A DNA stretch of 64,000 bases, from NCBI GenBank assembly GCA_014237855.1, contig JABACD010000002.1, forward strand, positions 89,379 to 153,378, given 5' to 3'. Below the pieces are notes generated by a model, which was not told where the DNA came from, made no database searches, and was given only the letters and a program-made list of their open reading frames with translations. Below, one piece after another: positions 27,642-36,528 of the stretch (position 1 is the first letter of the stretch; every line of letters starts with the position of its first letter). The DNA comes from Planctomycetota bacterium (GTDB lineage: Bacteria; Planctomycetota; UBA1135; GCA-002686595). The position numbers were made by a program, and so were the translations under genes.

Positions 27642-30600
27642 CTAGGAGAGCAGGAGTTCGAGGTCCTCGCGAGTCATGTCGCGCAATACTGACTTGTCGC
27701 GCGAGAGGATAGCCTCGGCCAGGTCGCGCTTACGAGCCTGCAGTTCGAGGACCTTCTCCTCGGTGGTGTTGCGCGAGATCAATCGGTAGGCCATGACCTT
27801 ACGAGTCTGGCCGATTCGGTGACTTCTGTTGATTGCCTGACTCTCGGTGGCGGGGTTCCACCACGGGTCCAGCAAGAAGACGTAGTCGGCTGCTGTCAGG
27901 TTGAGGCCGTAGCCCCCGGCCTTCAGGCTGATCAGGAAGAGCGTGCAATCAGGGTCGTTCTGAAAGCGGTCGACCCGCTCTTCGCGCTTGCGCGTCCGAC
28001 CGTCCAGGTAGGTGTACTTGAATTCTCGCTGGTCGAGGATGTGTTGCAGTGCAGCCAGGTGACGCGTGAATTGGCTGAAGACCAGGGCCTTGTGGCCTTC
28101 CTCTCGCAGCTCCTCCAGCATCGGTACTAGCACCTCGAACTTGGCGGAGGGTTCGTCCATGCGCTCAGGGTCGAGCAAGCTCGGGTGACAGGAGGCCTGG
28201 CGCAGTCTCAGCAGAGCCTCAAGGACATGCATCTTGGGCAGGGTGGAGAAACTGTCCGAGCGACCGAGGAGCGAGGCGCGATAGTAGTCGCGGATCTCAT
28301 CGTAGTCCTTGCGCTGTTGTTCTGTGAGGTCGCAGAAGATTGTCTGCTCGCTCTTCTCGGGAAGATCAGTGAGCACCTCCTCCTTCGTGCGCCGGAGGAT
28401 GAAGGGCCGCATTGCGTGAGCGATGCGGCTGCGCTCCTCGTCGGTGATGCGATCGGCGCGCTTACCGATGAAGAGGCGCTTGAAGCTCGTCGAACGCCCA
28501 AGCATGCCCGGGTTGAGGAACTCGAAGAGCGACCAGAGTTCTCCGAGGTGGTTCTCGATGGGGGTACCACTCAGCGCCAGCCGATGATCTGCAGTCACAA
28601 GGCGTACCGCCTTGCTGATCAAGCTGGCAGAGTTCTTTATCGCCTGGGCCTCATCGAGGATTGCGTAGTCGAAATGGATCTCCGAGAGGGCCTCAATGTC
28701 CCGGCGCAGCGTACCGTAGGTCGTGATCACGAGGTCGGACTCCGAGATCTTGGCCAGCTGCTCGGTGCGGTCCGGACCCGCGTAGGTGATGACGCGCAGT
28801 TGCGGGGCGAAGCGATTGGCTTCACGCGCCCAGTTGAAAGTCAGGGACTTGGGCGCAACGACGATCGAGGGACGGCTGATACTGTCATCGATTCGGCGCG
28901 CCTCCAGTGCAGCCAGGACCTGGACGGTCTTTCCCAGTCCCATGTCGTCAGCCAAACACCCTCCCAGGCCAATCCCACGCAAGGCCTTGATCCAGCCCAT
29001 TCCTTCGCGCTGATAAGCCCGCAGCTCCCCGCAGAAGCCGGGAGTCTCCTGGAGGGGCTCTGCCTTGGTGACTGCCGTGATGCGTTCACGGAGTGCCTCG
29101 AAGCCTGCATCGACATCGACCTCAGACTCTCGCGAGGAGAGCAAGGCGTCCAGCAGCCAGCCCTGATTCTTGGCGAACCGCATGGCATCACCCTCGACTC
29201 GACCGAGGCGTTCAACCAGGCTCCACTGCTTCGAGCCTTCTTCCGGCAAGAGCCCAAGGCTGCCATCAGGGAGTTCGAGGAATTGCAGGCCGCGCTTGGT
29301 CGCGGCCAGGATGTCGGGCAGGGCGATGGCGGCACCTTCGAACTGCATCGAGCCAGAGACGTCGAACCAGTCGATGCCACTCGCGATGGCGAAGTTGGTC
29401 CTACCGCTGGAGTGAACTCGGGACCCAGACAGCTCCAGACGCCAGGCGTCTTCGACCAGGGCACGTGAGACCTGTGCCAGCCTCCGGATGGGTACCACAG
29501 GGTGCGGCGGTGCGTTCTCGTGTACCTGAGCGAGCTCACCGCCGGCCTCCAGGAAGCTCCTGAGTGCACGTCGCTCGAAGGAGGTAGAGCGCCCAGACAG
29601 CGACCCATTGGCACCGTGGAAGACCACTTGCTGGCGGTCCTCTGCTGGAATGACCTGGTCACCGTAGGCAAAGCTGACCTTGCAGCGATAGGCGTCCAGA
29701 GCCTCCTTCTCCGTATCGATTTCGAGGATGGGGGTTGGGGTGGATTCGTCGAGGACGGGAGACTGATCATCGCTCTCCGCTTGCTCCTCCATGAGAGAGG
29801 CCGTGGCTTGGAGGAGGCGGGCCTCCTCCCGAGTGGGGACCTCGATTGGACCACCGAGGATGACGGACTCCAGAACGTGCCAGGGTGGGGAGCTCTCGAT
29901 GACGATGAAGCCCCTGCCTGTGAACAGGAGATCGCCAGCGGTCAGGAACATGTCTGCTGTCAGCTCGATGCACTCTTCCTCGCCGCGCCTGACGACGTAG
30001 TCGAAGACGAGCCTCATCCCGCTGCGATCGACCCTCGGAGTGATCTTCCAGGGTTCAGGGTCCCAGGTCAGCGGCTCAGTCGAGATACGGTTGCCATTGG
30101 TGGCGTAGAGGCGCCCCGTGCTGCAGACCAACCTCATCAGGGGAATCACCGCTGCCGGTGGCAAGCAAGACCGGCCCATCCGGCGTGCAGCCGAGAACTC
30201 AGCCGATTCGAGGACGTGAAAGGGCTGGAGGAGTTCGGTGATCTTGCGGTCATCGGCGTCGCCCATGCTGTCGCGGCCGGGCACGTCCGTTGCGAGGCGC
30301 TTGGCTTGATTCCAGCCACCCTGCCTGTTCTTTTTCTGCCACTCGCAGGTGAGGTAGACGAACTCGCTCTGCATGGAGAGTGAGATGTCGAACAGGTAGC
30401 GAATGCGGCCGTGGAACTCGCCGATCTCCGTCCAGGGATTGATCTCGCGTCGACGACCTGCCCGCTCCAGTTGTTCTATTCGACTGCGCCAGAGTGCGCT
30501 GGGAACAAACTCGTCCGCGAGCCTCTTGAGGATTCCTTCCTTTTGGCAGTACTCGATCACAGCCCACTGATGATGGCAGGGACTCTGCAACTCCTGGGTG

Positions 30601-30866
30601 GTGCAAGCGCAGCGACTGATCAGCTGGGGCTTGTCCTGGAAGATGTCTTCCTCGAAGTAGATCTCGACCGAGTACTCCTTCTGTGCGGTCTCGACTTCTT
30701 CGTCTTCCTCGGAGGCCTCGGACTCGACCGGACCCTCGCTGACGACTCCTCGCACGTGCCCGTGGCTGACCTCGACATCCCGGACACATCCCCTCTCGTA
30801 GTCTGCGCGTCCCTGCTCACGGACTGAATATCGGAAGCGCTTGAGGAGTTGTTTTCGCATGGGCAT
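27642..30866 (-). CDS. SWIM zinc-finger SNF2-family DEAD/DEAH helicase
   Basis: 1074 aa from ATG 30866 (MPMRKQLLKRF); ATG 30860 is an alternative. The N-terminus holds a SWIM-type zinc motif, CACTTQELQSPCHH (C-x-C...C-x-H). The C-terminal half is a SNF2 ATPase: ADDMGLGKTVQVLAALEA (Walker A), DYAILDEAQAIKN (motif II, DEAQ), LALSGTPIENHLGELWSLFE, then the helicase-C region LVFSQFTRHLAALQ and QAINRSHRIGQTRKVMAYR (motif VI). Such proteins are bacterial RapA-like or HepA-like translocases, here of unknown partner. It is transcribed alone, convergent with the gene at 25890. Confidence 0.93.
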   Translation of the reverse strand: MPMRKQLLKRFRYSVREQGRADYERGCVRDVEVSHGHVRGVVSEGPVESEASEEDEEVETAQKEYSVEIYFEEDIFQDKPQLISRCACTTQELQSPCHHQWAVIEYCQKEGILKRLADEFVPSALWRSRIEQLERAGRRREINPWTEIGEFHGRIRYLFDISLSMQSEFVYLTCEWQKKNRQGGWNQAKRLATDVPGRDSMGDADDRKITELLQPFHVLESAEFSAARRMGRSCLPPAAVIPLMRLVCSTGRLYATNGNRISTEPLTWDPEPWKITPRVDRSGMRLVFDYVVRRGEEECIELTADMFLTAGDLLFTGRGFIVIESSPPWHVLESVILGGPIEVPTREEARLLQATASLMEEQAESDDQSPVLDESTPTPILEIDTEKEALDAYRCKVSFAYGDQVIPAEDRQQVVFHGANGSLSGRSTSFERRALRSFLEAGGELAQVHENAPPHPVVPIRRLAQVSRALVEDAWRLELSGSRVHSSGRTNFAIASGIDWFDVSGSMQFEGAAIALPDILAATKRGLQFLELPDGSLGLLPEEGSKQWSLVERLGRVEGDAMRFAKNQGWLLDALLSSRESEVDVDAGFEALRERITAVTKAEPLQETPGFCGELRAYQREGMGWIKALRGIGLGGCLADDMGLGKTVQVLAALEARRIDDSISRPSIVVAPKSLTFNWAREANRFAPQLRVITYAGPDRTEQLAKISESDLVITTYGTLRRDIEALSEIHFDYAILDEAQAIKNSASLISKAVRLVTADHRLALSGTPIENHLGELWSLFEFLNPGMLGRSTSFKRLFIGKRADRITDEERSRIAHAMRPFILRRTKEEVLTDLPEKSEQTIFCDLTEQQRKDYDEIRDYYRASLLGRSDSFSTLPKMHVLEALLRLRQASCHPSLLDPERMDEPSAKFEVLVPMLEELREEGHKALVFSQFTRHLAALQHILDQREFKYTYLDGRTRKREERVDRFQNDPDCTLFLISLKAGGYGLNLTAADYVFLLDPWWNPATESQAINRSHRIGQTRKVMAYRLISRNTTEEKVLELQARKRDLAEAILSRDKSVLRDMTREDLELLLS

Positions 30867-31213
30867 CGGAGGGATCGACGAGTTTGAGGGGGAGGTGCCT
30901 TGTCGAGCGCATCCGTGGGGGCAAAGAGAATAGGCGATCAAAGCTGTGCTTCATCCCCCTGGCGGGGGAATTCAGTCGGGATCGGGGCGATCTCGGACCG
31001 ACAGGCAGGGCCGAGTGGGCCAGGAACTCGTTGGCGAATCAGCAGACGCCCTAACCCGGATTGGTTCGAGCGCTGCTTGAGATCCAGGTGCAGGGCTTGC
31101 CTATTCGGGCTGGAGGGGCTCTCGTGAGTTGGTCTAACTCGGGAAGGCATCCGGTCCGGGCAGGGGCTCTCTCCAGCTTCTGCTGGGATCTTGCCGATGG
31201 GCTCAGGCAAGAG
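30867..31213. other. Intergenic region between divergent SNF2 and secreted-protein genes
   Basis: 347 bp without a convincing gene; reading frames crossing it lack family signatures. A short hairpin (CCCCC at 30955-30959, GGGGG at 30964-30968) is the only local structure I noticed. The promoters of both genes should be here. Confidence 0.4.
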
Positions 31214-31906
31214 ATGTCGACCTCCATCCTGCGCTTCTGGTTCTCACCCCTTCTCGTCCTGGGCCTCGCCTGGCCTCAGGGGCCCTCAGAGGAGGTGCTT
31301 GTGCCCCCGAATCCTGCTGACAGTGGGCCCGGTGTGGTGCCCCAGAGGCAGCCAACGGCCCTCACAGTCGACGAGCTCCTCGAGCACCCGGCGGAGCATG
31401 TGGGCCAGTCGGTGGTCCTGACTGTCCAGATGCACTCGAAGGTCGGCAGCTGGAACCCCTTGCTGACACGGTTCGGGGACGGGCAATACAGCGCCTGGGA
31501 TGCCTGGTCAGACAGTCAGTTCCCCTGGCGGGAGACCGACTTCCGCGCTCCTGCCATCCGGGTCTTCGCCACTCACGACAGCGCTGCCGAGTGGGCGCTC
31601 GCGGATGCGGAGCCCCTCGATCGCTACTCCCTGACCTGCAAGGTTCAGTCCGTTCTCGGTGGCCGGCCCTGGCTGGAGGTTGAGGCGGTCAAGCCCCTGG
31701 TGAGGCAGCTGGGTGAGGGAGCCGTCATCCATGCCTCTCGAGGGCTGGATCAGATGAACAAGCAGCTCTGGAAGGGCGCGATCGAGGAGTTCGAGAGAGC
31801 CCTGGCGGGAGGCCTCCACGAGACAGCGAGATTGGAGCTGGACCGACTGATCGAGGTCTGCAGAACGAAGGTGCCGGTCGAGATCTATCAGCGAGTCGAG
31901 CGCTGA
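31214..31906 (+). CDS. Secreted protein of unknown function
   Basis: 230 aa from ATG 31214; the N-terminus MSTSILRFWFSPLLVLGLAW is a signal peptide, and upstream codons of the same frame show no signal. The middle (LTVDELLEHPAEHVGQSVVLTVQMHSKVG to SLTCKVQSVLGGRPWLEVEAVKPL) resembles an OB-like fold seen in planctomycete secreted proteins. The C-terminal 55 residues look like a TPR-type helical pair (LWKGAIEEFERALAGG). I do not recognise a family. It ends 81 bp before recN in the same direction. Confidence 0.65.
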   Translation: MSTSILRFWFSPLLVLGLAWPQGPSEEVLVPPNPADSGPGVVPQRQPTALTVDELLEHPAEHVGQSVVLTVQMHSKVGSWNPLLTRFGDGQYSAWDAWSDSQFPWRETDFRAPAIRVFATHDSAAEWALADAEPLDRYSLTCKVQSVLGGRPWLEVEAVKPLVRQLGEGAVIHASRGLDQMNKQLWKGAIEEFERALAGGLHETARLELDRLIEVCRTKVPVEIYQRVER

Positions 31907-31987
31907 GGGATCAATCCCTGTCAGGAGAGCAGAAGCCAACGATTCGATTGCAACCATCACCGGAGCTGTGCGATCTTCTCCGGCAGC

Positions 31988-33751
31988 ATGCTGATCGAAC
32001 TATCCATCCGTGACCTGGCACTCTTCGAGTCCGCCGAACTCGAGTTTGGCCCCGGCTTCAACGTCATCACGGGCCAGACGGGTGCGGGCAAGAGCCTCGC
32101 CTTGGGGGCCCTCGAGCTGCTCCTCGGACAGCGTCCCAGGACCCAGATGGTGAGGCAGGGGGCCGAGTCAGCTCGGGTCGAGGGCCGCTTCGTCTTTGCT
32201 CCTGAGGTCGTGCCCAGGCGCCTGATCGAGCGATTGCGAGCTGAGGCCCCGGCAGTCCTGGATGACTGGGAGGAAGGCGTTGAGCTCGAGTTCGTCTTGA
32301 CCCGTACCCTCGGCCGCGAGGGACGGACCCGGGCCCACCTCAATCATCGACCTGTGACTCAGAAGCTGCTGCGCGAGCTAGCCAGCATGCTGGTCGAGAT
32401 TCATGGCCAGAATGACCACCAGCGGCTGCTGGACCCCGCTGAGCAGCGAGCCCTGCTCGACTCCTTCGGTGGCCTGGAGGTGAAGATCGGCGAGTACAGG
32501 GAGTGCCGTAACGAGTGGGTGCAGCTCGGACGACGCTATTTTACCTGGGCCGAAGAGGAAGCTCTCCGCCGTGATCGACTGGACCTCCTGCGCTTTCAGG
32601 TGCGCGAGATCGGAGAGGCTGGTCTGAATCTCGAAGAACTGGCTGAGGAGCGCCGTGAGCGCGAGCGCCTGCGCCATGCCGAGGAGCTGCTCTCACAGAT
32701 CGGCGGTGTGCTCGGGGACCTTGCTGAGCGCGATGGTGCAGCTCTGGACATGCTGCGCCACGCTGAAGGGGTGATGGATCGCTGGGAGGGCAAGGTCGAG
32801 GAGCTCGAGGCACCCGGTGTCGAGCTTCGTGAGGCTACCGCCCACCTTGAACAAGCTGCGCGCTCGATGCGCGGGTTCCTGGAGGGCGTGGAATACGCCC
32901 CTCTGAGGCTCGAGGAGCTAGATCAGCGCCAGGCCGAAGTCGAACGTCTCGAGCGAAAGTACCGCTGTACGGTGGCGGAACTGGTGGAGCGCCTGCCACG
33001 CATCGAGGAGGAACTGGCAGCCCTTGAGGGCGAGTCCGAGGGTCTGGAAGCCTGCGGTGAACAGTGGCATGAGGCGCGACGGGTCCTGGAGAAGAGGGCG
33101 GCGGGTCTGACTCGCGCCCGCAAGAAGCTGCGCTCGAGACTGAAGGCTGAGGTCGAGGAGAGCCTGGGGGATCTGGGGCTCGAACGCGCCAGCTTCGAGG
33201 TGCACGTGGAGGCTCGGGAGGTGACCAGCCTGTCCTCGCCGAATGCCGATGAGGAGAAGGCGCGCTTCGAGGCGGACCTGCGCCGGTTCGGCCCTGAGGG
33301 GGGCGAGGAAGTGGAATTCCTGCTGGCTGCGAATCCGGGCGAGGGGTTTTCTCCCCTGCGCAAGGTGGCCTCCGGTGGTGAGGCTGCGCGCTTCATGCTG
33401 GCTCTCCGGGGTGCCCTGGCGGCACGCCAGACGATCCCCACCTTGATCTTCGACGAGGTGGATGCCGGTGTCGGTGGACGCCTGGCACCGAAGGTCGGGC
33501 GCCACCTGCGGAGCCTGGGCGAGCACTACCAGATCCTGTGCATCACCCATCTCCCCGCCGTGGCGGCCATTGCCCACACCCACCTGGAGGTGGAGAAGTC
33601 AGTTCAGGGCGAGCGGACGACAACGCTGGTGCGCAGGCTCTCCGGTGAGAAGCGAGTCGAGGTGATCGCCGACATGATTGCAGGCGGCGGCGAGCAGCAG
33701 ACTGCGCTGAAGGAGGCCGAGCGGCTCCTGGCGGCTCAGCCCTCCAGCTGA
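31988..33751 (+). CDS. recN: DNA repair ATPase RecN
   Basis: 587 aa with the SMC-like architecture: LIELSIRDLALFESAELEF, Walker A TGQTGAGKS, EIHGQNDHQRLLDP, long coiled coils (about 165-370), the ABC signature KVASGGEAARFMLAL, Walker B PTLIFDEVDAGVGG and ITHLPAVAAIAHTHL. RecN acts in recombinational repair of double-strand breaks. Its 3' end overlaps the convergent hipA-like gene by 16 bp. Confidence 0.96.
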   Translation: MLIELSIRDLALFESAELEFGPGFNVITGQTGAGKSLALGALELLLGQRPRTQMVRQGAESARVEGRFVFAPEVVPRRLIERLRAEAPAVLDDWEEGVELEFVLTRTLGREGRTRAHLNHRPVTQKLLRELASMLVEIHGQNDHQRLLDPAEQRALLDSFGGLEVKIGEYRECRNEWVQLGRRYFTWAEEEALRRDRLDLLRFQVREIGEAGLNLEELAEERRERERLRHAEELLSQIGGVLGDLAERDGAALDMLRHAEGVMDRWEGKVEELEAPGVELREATAHLEQAARSMRGFLEGVEYAPLRLEELDQRQAEVERLERKYRCTVAELVERLPRIEEELAALEGESEGLEACGEQWHEARRVLEKRAAGLTRARKKLRSRLKAEVEESLGDLGLERASFEVHVEAREVTSLSSPNADEEKARFEADLRRFGPEGGEEVEFLLAANPGEGFSPLRKVASGGEAARFMLALRGALAARQTIPTLIFDEVDAGVGGRLAPKVGRHLRSLGEHYQILCITHLPAVAAIAHTHLEVEKSVQGERTTTLVRRLSGEKRVEVIADMIAGGGEQQTALKEAERLLAAQPSS

Positions 33752-34974
33752 CGCAGCCTCTCTCCGATCACCCGGGCAAGCTGGTGGGTCTTACGCTGGT
33801 CGAGACCGATCTCGCCAAGCCGCAGGATGGAGGGTCGGATGCTCTTCACCAGCTGGTCCAGCATCTTCTCGACTGCCGGGCGCCGGACCCCGAGGCCCTC
33901 TCCAAGGTCGATGAAGCTCGCTCGATTGGGGCTCTTACCACCACTCTCGAGCTCGAGGGCCAGCTCCTCCCCCCCGTAGGGGAGGCTCGAGAGCAGGCCG
34001 TAGGCGGGGCTCAGGCCGACGAGCCCCTCCCTGACCAGCACGCTGATGTTCCTGGCGTGCAGGTGGCCGTTCGCAATCAGGTAGGAGAAAGCCTGGAGGC
34101 GCAGGAGCTTCTGCCGCTCCACCAGGGGGGCGGAGCAGACCTGCAGGGCCTCGGCCACATCCCAGAGCTGGACCCGGAACTTCTCCGCGGGGTAGCGGTC
34201 GAGTAGCTGGCAGGCGTCCTCCTGGTGGAGCCTGCGTGCCGGGCCGTCAGCACCGAAGACCCGGTCGAATCGTTCGACCAGCAGGCCAGGGACTCCCTCT
34301 CGATCATGGACGAGCTCGACATTGGCGGTCTCAATCCCTGCTGACCGTGCCAGCTCCATGAAGAAAGCCTCGTTCTCCACGACTCGTGGATGATCGGGGG
34401 AGGAGAGCTTGAGGAGGAACTCCCGTCGACGAGTTCGTGCCCGGACAGGTCGCGAGATCATTCCGGCGGAGATCTTGGGCTGGACTCCGGAGACCGTTGC
34501 CGGCTCCAGCTCGCCGCTCCCGTCCAGGCTCCGTGAGTAGGCCTCTCGGAAGCTGAGGTCTGCACACTCACGGGAGTCGACCAGGGCCGAATCCGGGGCG
34601 GGAGCGAGGTCACCGGCAAGGACTCGCACATTTCCGGCCGTGTTGGTCCCGACAGCCGCGAGCAGTGAGAACAGGTCATCCTCGGAGGTCTTCACCTGAT
34701 GGATCAGGGCATGAATGCGCTGCCCTTCGGGGAGCAACCCGGCAAAGAAGGGGTGAAGGTTCGTTCCGTGAATCAGATAGGGATCGACCCTCAACGGCAT
34801 TCGAAAGCTCACGGCCATCAGTGGCTCCGAGCGGTGCTTCCGAGCGTAGTCCAGGTCATAGGTGAAGCTGGCCCCACCTTGGATCCGGGCCAGCTGACCC
34901 AGGCGTTGTTGATCTCGATGGACATCGAGGCTCTCGACTCGCTTGATTCGATCGGAGTCCAGCAGGGGGCTCAT
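33736..34974 (-). CDS. HipA-like protein with substituted catalytic Asp positions
   Basis: 412 aa. The HipA fold is recognised by the N-terminal subdomain (HPFFAGLLPEGQRI), TVSGVQPKISAGM (Gly-rich loop), FLLKLSSPDHPRVVENEAF with ATP-binding Lys189, GLLVERFDR and HQEDACQLL. The catalytic loop, usually I-G-N-G-D-L-H-A-K-N, reads IANGHLHARN: the Asp (Asp309 of E. coli HipA) is His304. The metal-binding Asp (Asp332 of E. coli) in LSPAYDLLS is Gly326 in LSPAYGLLS. Both changes were read from the DNA. This argues for a kinase-dead HipA that may act only by binding HipB. It overlaps hipB by 4 bp (ATGA). Confidence 0.85.
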   Translation of the reverse strand: MSPLLDSDRIKRVESLDVHRDQQRLGQLARIQGGASFTYDLDYARKHRSEPLMAVSFRMPLRVDPYLIHGTNLHPFFAGLLPEGQRIHALIHQVKTSEDDLFSLLAAVGTNTAGNVRVLAGDLAPAPDSALVDSRECADLSFREAYSRSLDGSGELEPATVSGVQPKISAGMISRPVRARTRRREFLLKLSSPDHPRVVENEAFFMELARSAGIETANVELVHDREGVPGLLVERFDRVFGADGPARRLHQEDACQLLDRYPAEKFRVQLWDVAEALQVCSAPLVERQKLLRLQAFSYLIANGHLHARNISVLVREGLVGLSPAYGLLSSLPYGGEELALELESGGKSPNRASFIDLGEGLGVRRPAVEKMLDQLVKSIRPSILRLGEIGLDQRKTHQLARVIGERLRQLEG

Positions 34975-35228
34975 CGCTCGGCCTCCTCCATCAGGAGTTC
35001 GCTGATCAGGGGGCTGTGGCTCTCGCGCAACTCCAGGCCCAGCCCCAGGACTTCCAGGACCACGAGTAGCTTGTCGAGGCGCAGGGTGGGCTTGCCGCGC
35101 TCGAGGTCATGGAGGAAGACGGGGCCGACACCGGCCAGGTCGCAGAGCTGGATCTGGCTCAATCCAAGCTGCTGCCGTCTTGCGCGTAGGGCCTTGCCCA
35201 GGGCGAGGTTGTGCGGGGATGGTTTCAT
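34971..35228 (-). CDS. HipB-like XRE-family antitoxin/repressor
   Basis: 85 aa. A single XRE helix-turn-helix: LGKALRARRQQLGLSQIQLCDLAGVGPVFLHDLERGKPTLRLDKLLVVLEVLGLGL. The size and position are typical of HipB, which dimerises, represses hipBA and blocks HipA. It overlaps the HipA-like gene by 4 bp. Palindromes lie 13-34 bp, and then 61 and 122 bp further, upstream of the ATG; these are the likely binding sites. Confidence 0.88.
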   Translation of the reverse strand: MKPSPHNLALGKALRARRQQLGLSQIQLCDLAGVGPVFLHDLERGKPTLRLDKLLVVLEVLGLGLELRESHSPLISELLMEEAER

Positions 35229-35240
35229 GACCGGCTCGTG

Positions 35241-35262
35241 GATCCATGCGTTCGCATGGATC
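35241..35262. promoter_or_regulatory. Operator O1 of hipBA
   Basis: Perfect 10-bp inverted repeat GATCCATGCG with 2-bp spacer TT, 13 bp before the hipB start. ATCC/GGAT half-sites resemble the E. coli HipB operator TATCC-N8-GGATA, here with 12 bp between them. Confidence 0.75.
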
Positions 35263-35301
35263 GTTCTCGATCATGGACCGTTCCGACAGGTGGATCAATT
35301 A

Positions 35302-35323
35302 GATCCATGCGATTGGATGGATC
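35302..35323. promoter_or_regulatory. Operator O2 of hipBA
   Basis: Imperfect repeat: GATCCATGCG, AT, TGGATGGATC (8 of 10 positions pair). The centre is 61 bp from O1. A further TGGATC/GATCCA pair lies at 35291-35307, overlapping it. Confidence 0.65.
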
Positions 35324-35360
35324 CGGCTCAGATATGGGATGGTTGCTGCTGTTCTTCCCA

Positions 35361-35386
35361 TGAATCCATGCGATCGCATGGATTCA
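35361..35386. promoter_or_regulatory. Operator O3 of hipBA
   Basis: Perfect 26-bp palindrome with 13-bp arm TGAATCCATGCGA. The centre is 61 bp from O2. It is the strongest of the three and shares the ATCCATGCG core. Confidence 0.75.
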
Positions 35387-35434
35387 TTCCTCTTACGGCT
35401 TCCGCGAAGACTCGAAGCCGCACCCAGGACGTGA

Positions 35435-35472
35435 AGCTGGCGGCTCCCGATTCGCATCGGGAGCCGCCAGCT
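35435..35472 (-). terminator. Long perfect hairpin after the thioredoxin-like gene
   Basis: Arms AGCTGGCGGCTCCCGA (35435-35450) and TCGGGAGCCGCCAGCT (35457-35472) give a 16-bp perfect stem with 6-nt loop, 24 bp past the stop at 35497. No T-run follows, but the stem is very stable; it isolates hipBA from the upstream gene. Confidence 0.75.
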
Positions 35473-35496
35473 GTCGCTGCGGGGGCCTTCTCGGGC

Positions 35497-36528
35497 CTAC
35501 TTGTCAACCGGGGGAGGCGTCGGGCTCTCCTCGACCAGGTCGTTGATGAACTCCATGCGCTTGGCATCGTCCGACCCGATGCCCTTGGCGATCATGGCGT
35601 ACTTCTTGGCCATCTCCGGATTGGACATGGGGCCTGCGGCCCAGTTGGCAGCGGTGAAGTTGAGCAGGAAGCCAGTCGGCTTGTCCTGGAAGTCGTGCTG
35701 ATTGAGAGCATCGAGCTCGGCCACGGCGGCCAGCGCGGTGGCCTCGTCCTTGACACCATTGAACATGGCGTGGACCTGCAGCTCGTAGGCACCGAGGGTG
35801 TTCTTGGGGTCCAGCTCTCTGGCGAGGGCCAGGAGTTCGGCGTCGTGCACACCAGCATTGGAGAGTGCATGAACCGCTCGCAACTTCAGGCCGGCCGCGT
35901 TCTCAGGATCGAGAGTCAGTGCCGTGCGAGCCGGATCGACCAGCCGATCGGCCAGAGCCGAGTCAAAGTCCAGCTCGATCATCACACCCAGGAGCTCGCC
36001 CAGGGCCGCGGTCTTGGCGTCTCCACTGGCCGCTTCGTAGGCCAGCATTGTCTTTTCGACCTTCATCAGCGGTCCGCGACCCTTCTCGCGAAGCTGATTG
36101 ATGTGCTCGACGTACTTCTCCGGGCCCCCCGGCTGGTAGCCCGTCTTCCCGTAGACGACTCCATCGGTGTTCATCAGCAGAATGGTCGGGAAGCCCCGAA
36201 CCCCATACTTGCTCTGAAGCTCCTTGTTGCGCTCGATGTCCGGGACCTTGGCCTTGTTCTCTTCCTTCCGGGGGAAGTCGAGAGAAACCAGCACATAGTT
36301 GGACTTGACGCCCAGGTCGAAGGCCTCGTGGCTGAAGACCTCCTTGTCAAGCTTGATGCACCAGCCGCACCAGTCAGATCCGGTGAAGTCGACGAGCAGG
36401 TCCTTATTCTCGGCCTTGGCAACCTTGACGGCCTCGTCGAAGTCGGCGATCCAGCCCTCGCCGGCGAGGGCAGGAGTGGTGAGGAGGGCCATTGCTCCCA
36501 GGGTCAGCGCGGCGGTGTTCTTCTTCAC
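35497..36528 (-). CDS. Periplasmic thioredoxin-fold protein
   Basis: 343 aa from GTG 36528, which gives signal peptide MKKNTAALTLGAMALLTTPA with cleavage after ALA (residue 22); the upstream open frame lacks a signal. Thioredoxin_7-like domain follows: KDLLVDFTGSDWCGWCIKL with the C-G-W-C redox pair (C54, C57), then GVRGFPTILLMNTDG and the cis-Pro in GFPT. The C-terminal 200 residues are Ala-rich helices resembling TPR-like packing. It probably reduces or isomerises disulfides of exported proteins. It is divergent from the DUF1800 gene. Confidence 0.87.
   Translation of the reverse strand: MKKNTAALTLGAMALLTTPALAGEGWIADFDEAVKVAKAENKDLLVDFTGSDWCGWCIKLDKEVFSHEAFDLGVKSNYVLVSLDFPRKEENKAKVPDIERNKELQSKYGVRGFPTILLMNTDGVVYGKTGYQPGGPEKYVEHINQLREKGRGPLMKVEKTMLAYEAASGDAKTAALGELLGVMIELDFDSALADRLVDPARTALTLDPENAAGLKLRAVHALSNAGVHDAELLALARELDPKNTLGAYELQVHAMFNGVKDEATALAAVAELDALNQHDFQDKPTGFLLNFTAANWAAGPMSNPEMAKKYAMIAKGIGSDDAKRMEFINDLVEESPTPPPVDK

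Noticed and set aside
28185..29468. 427-aa plus-strand ORF inside the SNF2 helicase gene
   Set aside because: Long antisense frames are common in G+C-rich genes; the minus strand carries all helicase motifs.
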